Source: Deltaproteobacteria bacterium (GTDB taxonomy: Bacteria; Desulfobacterota; Dissulfuribacteria; Dissulfuribacterales; QOAL01). Taken from it: a stretch of DNA of 17,779 nucleotides. Positions 14,340 through 17,779 of the stretch are shown here, piece by piece. Position 1 is the stretch's first letter. Each line of letters opens with the position of its first letter. Position numbers and translations under genes: made by a program. A model generated the notes under the pieces. It saw only the letters and a program-made list of their open reading frames with translations, ran no database searches and was not told the DNA's origin. The stretch spans positions 2,102-19,880 of the forward strand of contig JALWJV010000151.1 of NCBI GenBank assembly GCA_026996955.1, read 5' to 3'.

Positions 14340-15443
14340 ATGGCTAAGATAAAAATTGCTGTCGCAGGTGTAGGAAACTGTTTTTCCTCACTGTGGCAGG
14401 GTATCAATTATTACCGTACCAGGACTGCGGATGATGCAATAGGATTGATGCACTGGGACATCGGCGGATACACGCCTGGTGATATAGAGGTCGTTGCTGC
14501 CTTTGACATAGACCGCAGAAAAGTCGGTCAGGATGTCTCAGAGGCAATTTTTGCCCCGCCCAACTGCACAACGGTTTTTTGTGATGATATGCCTGAAACC
14601 GGCGTGAAGGTGCAAATGGGGAAGATTCTGGATGGGTTTTCCCAGCATATGTCGGATTATCCTGAGAATCAGACCTTTGTCCTTGCTGATGAGCCGGAAG
14701 CCACGGAGGAAGATGTCGTTAACACACTGAGGGAATCAGGGGCAGAGATACTGGTGAACTACCTGCCGGTTGGTTCAGAGCAGGCGGTACGGTTTTATGC
14801 AAAGTGTGCACTTGAGGCAGGGGTCGCCTATATCAATAACATGCCTGTTTTTATCGCAAGTGACCAGGAGTGGGCAGACCAGTTCAAGGCAAAGGGTGTT
14901 CCTGTTATTGGAGATGATATCAAGTCCCAGTTGGGGGCAACCATCACCCACCGGGTGCTTGCGAACCTCTTCAAGAACAGGGGGGTAAAGCTTGAGAAGA
15001 CCTACCAGTTGAATACAGGTGGCAACACCGATTTCCTGAACATGCTGAACCGTCACAGGCTCAAATCCAAAAAATTATCCAAGACCGAGGCAGTGCAGTC
15101 CATGCTTCCACAGCGCCTTGAGCCTGAAAACATCCACATTGGTCCCAGTGACTATGTGCCTTTTCAGAAGGATAACAAGGTAGCCTTTATCAGGATGGAG
15201 GGAAAACTATTTGGTGATGTGCCCATGCATCTTGAAATGCGTCTTTCTGTTGAGGATTCTCCCAACTCGGCAGGGGTTGCCATTGATTCAATAAGGTGCT
15301 GCAAGCTGGCGCTTGAGCGCGGCATAGGCGGGGTGCTTGAATCGCCTTCAGCATATTTTATGAAACATCCTCCAAGACAGTTTACCGATGATGAGGCATT
15401 CAGGCGCACCGAGGAGTTTATAGCAGGGAAAAGAAATTCCTGA
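14340..15443 (+). CDS. ino1: Myo-inositol-1-phosphate synthase
   Basis: This NAD-dependent enzyme converts glucose-6-phosphate to inositol-1-phosphate, the committed step to inositol, phosphatidylinositol-type lipids or inositol-based solutes. The 367-residue length fits the short archaeal and actinobacterial form rather than the longer eukaryotic one. The N-terminal Rossmann loop GVGNCFSSLWQGI (10-22) is clear, and the catalytic domain has DDIKSQLGATITHRVL and NTGGNTDFLNM, both family signatures. The ATG at 14340 starts right at the first strand; GGAGG lies 13 bases upstream, further than ideal. The gene for a later phosphatase or lipid enzyme is not in the window, so the product's use is unknown. 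Confidence 0.93.
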   Translation: MAKIKIAVAGVGNCFSSLWQGINYYRTRTADDAIGLMHWDIGGYTPGDIEVVAAFDIDRRKVGQDVSEAIFAPPNCTTVFCDDMPETGVKVQMGKILDGFSQHMSDYPENQTFVLADEPEATEEDVVNTLRESGAEILVNYLPVGSEQAVRFYAKCALEAGVAYINNMPVFIASDQEWADQFKAKGVPVIGDDIKSQLGATITHRVLANLFKNRGVKLEKTYQLNTGGNTDFLNMLNRHRLKSKKLSKTEAVQSMLPQRLEPENIHIGPSDYVPFQKDNKVAFIRMEGKLFGDVPMHLEMRLSVEDSPNSAGVAIDSIRCCKLALERGIGGVLESPSAYFMKHPPRQFTDDEAFRRTEEFIAGKRNS

Positions 15444-15487
15444 GCTATTTGTATCGTAACTGTTCAGCGAATTTATCTTAATAAGGT

Positions 15488-15667
15488 TGGTAAATGGTCT
15501 TGTTTTTCCGTTCCGGAGAATAATTTCTTGTTTTTCTAAGGCTTGCTCCGCCAAAATCGCGAAACTCGCTCGTGCCTCGCTCAAACAGACGCGATTTTTG
15601 TGGCTGCGCTTCGCCAAGAAAAACTACGAAATTCTTCAGAGTCACTCCAAAACAAGACCATTTACCA
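15488..15667. repeat. 180-bp snap-back palindromic element
   Basis: The outer arms are a perfect 19-bp inverted repeat, TGGTAAATGGTCTTGTTTT (15488-15506) and its complement (15649-15667). Inner arms (about 15518-15561 and 15590-15640) are also complementary, imperfectly, including the CGCG-flanked AAAATCGCG/CGCGATTTT pair around a loop with AAACTCGCTCGTGCC. The whole can fold into one long hairpin. No transposase gene or clear target duplication is seen. It resembles a MITE or dispersed palindromic repeat, and is placed between ino1 and the HTH/zinc-ribbon gene. A decayed TTTGCG-rich tract (15691-15728) follows. Confidence 0.8.
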
Positions 15668-15753
15668 CGCTGAATAGATACGGAATAACTTTCTTTGCGT
15701 TGTGCTTTGCGTTCTTGCGTCCTTGAGCGAAGCGGGCGGTGAAGAGGTAATAA

Positions 15754-16035
15754 TTATTTTATCGCAAATTCCGGATCCTGAATGTGCGAACTGCGGCATT
15801 CAGGGCAGCGCCCCGGAGGTGTAAGTTTATCCCTCTTTGAAAATACAAAGCCGCATGACAGGCACTTTGGAGGGGTAATTACAAGTTTTTTCCCCTGTTT
15901 TTTCACCGATTGCCTGATATGTTCCAGGTGTTCTATAACCTGTCTTTCTTCCATTCCCAGTGACTGTGAAATATCCTTTGCAGTCATTGGATTGTCTTCT
16001 ATCAGTTCAATAATCTCCTGGCGTCTGGTTTTCAT
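15754..16035 (-). CDS. HTH/zinc-ribbon predicted transcriptional regulator (COG3357-like)
   Basis: The 93-residue protein has an N-terminal winged-helix region (QEIIELIEDNPMTAKDISQS, then VIEHLEHIRQSVKK) and a C-terminal zinc ribbon with C58/C61 and C77/C80 (KCLSCGFVF and GRCPEC). This matches the small regulators that join an HTH to a rubredoxin-like ribbon, which I know mainly from archaea and some bacteria. AAGGAG eight bases before the ATG supports the start. It diverges from the DUF166 gene across 106 bases, so it is a natural candidate regulator of that gene, by position only. The ligand or metal sensed is unknown. Confidence 0.85.
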   Translation of the reverse strand: MKTRRQEIIELIEDNPMTAKDISQSLGMEERQVIEHLEHIRQSVKKQGKKLVITPPKCLSCGFVFSKRDKLTPPGRCPECRSSHIQDPEFAIK

Positions 16036-16141
16036 CGTTCTTCTCCTTTGTTGGTGTTTGATATCTGTTTATGTAGTCCGGGTTTTGTGTAAATGTATAT
16101 GGCCTTGAGCCGTGTTCTTCCTGGGTTTATAGTGCTGCAGC

Positions 16142-16780
16142 ATGAAAAAGTTTGAAATTACAGTCTTTGAAGAGAACGGCTCAGGAGATTACAAGATAGC
16201 CGGTATTCAGGTTTACGGTAAGGGTATAGAGATAATAAATGTTGTTAACATAACCGAACCCCTGCCTGAGATAATTGATGAGCCAGAAGAATATATCCCA
16301 TCACGCATTGAAGGCGATCTGGTGCTTAATTTTTTGAAGCACCCTGACCTTGCTGAGTATCTTGTTCAGGTCTGCAACAGGCTTTCCATACCTGTTATCG
16401 CCTCCAACCGTCATATTCCCGGGGCAATATGCCCCTTTACCTGCTGCGGGCTTGGAAAAAAGAAAGGGCTTGGGGCCTATGGTGAGCAGTTTGGGCTGCC
16501 AGAGTATGAAGTGGATGTTGAAAATGGCCGTATTTCAGCCATCAGGGTGTTAAGGGGGGCAACATGTGGTGCAACCTGGCAGGTTATCCCGCGCCTGACA
16601 GGGCTTACTGTCCAGGAGGCGCTAACTGCAATAGGCCGTGAATCCCAATACCTGTGCATGGCTGATCCTTCAGCCTTTGACCCTGTAAGCGGAAAGAGCA
16701 TGCTTCACTATGCAGGTGAGCTGCACAGTGCAGCACTGAGACGGGCACTGGAGCTTGAAAATGGCGCTTCTGAACATTGA
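16142..16780 (+). CDS. DUF166-family protein
   Basis: The 212-residue protein matches, by motif, the DUF166 family, cytoplasmic proteins of unknown function common in methanogenic archaea. Five cysteines stand in conserved-looking positions: C97, C101 and C102 in ICPFTCCGLG, C142 in RGATCGATWQVIPRL, and C172 in YLCMADPSAFDPVSG. The first 90 residues are a non-cysteine, Rossmann-like alpha/beta part. The spacing of cysteines suggests a metal or Fe-S site, but none is proved. The start has no clear ribosome-binding site; the palindrome TGCTGCAGCA (16133-16142) lies over it. The next gene overlaps its end by 20 bases, so the two are probably co-translated. It diverges from the HTH/zinc-ribbon regulator. 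Confidence 0.68.
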   Translation: MKKFEITVFEENGSGDYKIAGIQVYGKGIEIINVVNITEPLPEIIDEPEEYIPSRIEGDLVLNFLKHPDLAEYLVQVCNRLSIPVIASNRHIPGAICPFTCCGLGKKKGLGAYGEQFGLPEYEVDVENGRISAIRVLRGATCGATWQVIPRLTGLTVQEALTAIGRESQYLCMADPSAFDPVSGKSMLHYAGELHSAALRRALELENGASEH

Positions 16781-17069
16781 TTCTGCCTTGAGACGGGTAA
16801 AGCAGCAGTTAAAAAAGATAAAGCCCGGGCAGTGTATTGAAGTGCTCTCCTACAAGAGAAACCGCGGGGTAAGTGTTACCCTGCTTGAAGATGGGAGGCT
16901 CCATGTGCGTGAGCGGGGCTACGAACATCAGGAGTGGGAGGTTGAGCAGGCCGGGCTCTCAAGATTGCTCAAGTCAATAATGAAGCGGGAGTTTCCCCGT
17001 AGCAGGAAGTTGCGGGTTTACCGGCTTGATTCGCCTGAGCAGACAGAGAGGCAGAAGAAAATATTGTAA
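16761..17069 (+). CDS. Small hypothetical protein coupled to DUF166 gene
   Basis: This 102-residue basic protein overlaps the DUF166 gene by 20 bases and starts at ATG 16761, with GGAG (16750-16753) seven bases upstream. It contains PGQCIEVLSYKRNRGVSVTL, then GRLHVRERGYEHQEWEV, a beta-rich pattern, and a helical Arg/Lys-rich C-terminus (ending near RQKKIL). No signal peptide or membrane segment is seen. I do not recognise the family. The overlap suggests it works with DUF166 or needs matched expression. Confidence 0.75.
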   Translation: MALLNIDSALRRVKQQLKKIKPGQCIEVLSYKRNRGVSVTLLEDGRLHVRERGYEHQEWEVEQAGLSRLLKSIMKREFPRSRKLRVYRLDSPEQTERQKKIL

Positions 17070-17073
17070 TTTT

Positions 17074-17182
17074 GTATCTGCCCACATGGCACCGCATCTG
17101 CTGCGTTGGCGGGGACTCGAAGTACAGGGAGTACGCCTTCGCCCCCGCCGCCTTGCATCTGCAGCATCCTGGGAGCAGATAC
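17074..17182. repeat. Palindromic element downstream of the DUF166 operon
   Basis: GTATCTGC (17074-17081) and GCAGATAC (17175-17182) are perfect outer arms. Inside, GGCGGGG/CCCCGCC and CGAAGTAC/GTACGCCTTCG form further stems around AGTACAGGGAGTAC. Plus-strand T-runs follow (TTTTTATGTTTTTTT, 17199-17213), so it may end transcription of the DUF166 operon. It looks like a dispersed palindromic repeat. Confidence 0.7.
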
Positions 17183-17212
17183 ATTGCGTGAAAAAGTGTT
17201 TTTATGTTTTTT

Positions 17213-17779
17213 TCAGCCCAGCCCCAGGGCTGAACGGGTGGCAGGCCCGCATATACCATCCACCTCAAGGACTGCCTGTTCCTGGAATTTTTTAAGAGTC
17301 TTTTCTGTTTCAGGGCCGAATACGCCGTCTGCTTCAAGATCGAAGCCTTTATCTTGCAGAGCCTCCTGCAGAGCTGTTACATCCTTACCTGTCATATAGG
17401 GTGCACGCAGTTTAAGAAGCCTGTTTTGGGTGGTTTCATCTTCTGCCCGAGCTGATGGGGCAAAGGTGAGGACCTGCCGGTCAATCAGAATACCCCTTAC
17501 CACAAAGGGGAGCTCAAGTGTCCAGTTCTGGGTGGTTATGATCTGCCTGAAACTGTCCATCCGGTAAACTGTCCTGTGGAGCAGCGGGTTTGGATGTGTT
17601 GCAAGCCAGTTGCGCCTAGTCATAACGTACTCTGCCACCCAGTTGGTCTCGCCGATTTCAGAAATGGGTCCAGCCTCTTTATCTGTCAGTTTTTTTACGG
17701 TGTGCCATGAGCCGTGAATAAAGCTGTCATACACCACTGACACCCCAAGCTCGCACTTTATCCCCGTGGCCTCTGCCGT
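17213..17779 (-). CDS. C-terminal part of a chitosanase-like hydrolase with peptidoglycan-binding domain
   Basis: The gene runs off the right edge, so its start and N-terminal catalytic residues are not visible; the frame stays open to 17779, and a GTG at 17743 is inside it. The visible first 100 residues (YDSFIHGSW, WVAEYVMTRRNWLATHP, YRMDSFRQII) recall the second half of GH46 chitosanase/lysozyme-fold enzymes, but this is pattern recognition only. The last 65 residues are a clear PG_binding_1 domain (TGKDVTALQEALQDKGFDLE, then DGVFGPETEKTLKKFQ). Together they suggest a wall hydrolase or muramidase. A perfect 8-bp hairpin (17212-17234) covers its stop but is followed by A residues, not T, on the coding strand. 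Confidence 0.7.
   Translation of the reverse strand, partial: TAEATGIKCELGVSVVYDSFIHGSWHTVKKLTDKEAGPISEIGETNWVAEYVMTRRNWLATHPNPLLHRTVYRMDSFRQIITTQNWTLELPFVVRGILIDRQVLTFAPSARAEDETTQNRLLKLRAPYMTGKDVTALQEALQDKGFDLEADGVFGPETEKTLKKFQEQAVLEVDGICGPATRSALGLG

Noticed and set aside
15348..15617. An 89-codon minus-strand frame across the ino1 end and the palindromic element.
   Set aside because: It overlaps the ino1 coding end and half of it is the inverted repeat, so it is a by-product of the repeat.
17212..17234. Intrinsic terminator for the hydrolase gene.
   Set aside because: The 8-bp hairpin is perfect but is followed by A residues on the gene's strand, not T.

Overview
The window reads as about 17.8 kb of chromosome from an anaerobic, probably sulfur- or sulfate-metabolising bacterium of the Desulfobacterota (old Deltaproteobacteria). 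That placement is inference. It rests on a tetraheme c3-type cytochrome, a triheme c7-type cytochrome beside a Tat-exported four-cluster ferredoxin, a probable small selenoprotein, hisI-hisG with long-form hisG, and moderate GC. No rRNA, tRNA, CRISPR array, transposase or phage gene was seen.

Layout. 36-1685 (minus): a Fur-FeoA fusion regulator followed by proC. 1686-2085: a repeat-rich spacer with hairpins. 2086-2565 (plus): trmL. 2582-4378 (minus): an MltD-like lytic transglycosylase lipoprotein. 4599-5925 (minus): an HsdR-N-like protein lacking part of its nuclease motif, then bioD. 6127-7238 (minus): cmk overlapping a marR-type regulator. 7361-8065 (minus): a TrmN6-like methyltransferase. 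8178-8624 (plus): dtd. 8681-8983 (minus): a small lipoprotein with a clear promoter. 9316-11315 (plus): hisI, hisG, engB. 11339-11539 (minus): a 66-residue membrane-anchored candidate selenoprotein read through an in-frame TGA. 11778-12951 (minus): Tat-exported ferredoxin plus triheme cytochrome, ending in a strong terminator. 13309-13680 (minus): c3-type cytochrome with its own terminator. 13977-15443 (plus): a small Cys-pair protein and myo-inositol-1-phosphate synthase. 15488-15667: a snap-back palindromic element. 15754-17069: an HTH/zinc-ribbon regulator divergent from a DUF166 gene and a small hypothetical. 17074-17182: a second palindromic element. 17213-17779 (minus): the 3' part of a hydrolase with a peptidoglycan-binding domain.

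Most genes are housekeeping: proline, histidine and biotin synthesis, tRNA modification and quality control, ribosome assembly, nucleotide metabolism and cell-wall turnover. The accessory interest lies in periplasmic electron transfer (three exported redox proteins), the candidate selenoprotein between engB and the cytochrome operon, the Fur-FeoA fusion, the degenerate nuclease-fold protein upstream of bioD, and the DUF166/HTH-zinc-ribbon pair, whose families I associate largely with archaea.

Several starts were moved from the longest reading frame using ribosome-binding sites or signal peptides (trmL, mltD, bioD, ferredoxin, triheme cytochrome, Cys-pair protein, 102-residue hypothetical). 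Promoter and operator calls are visual and mostly weak. All family assignments are from motif recognition, without database searches.
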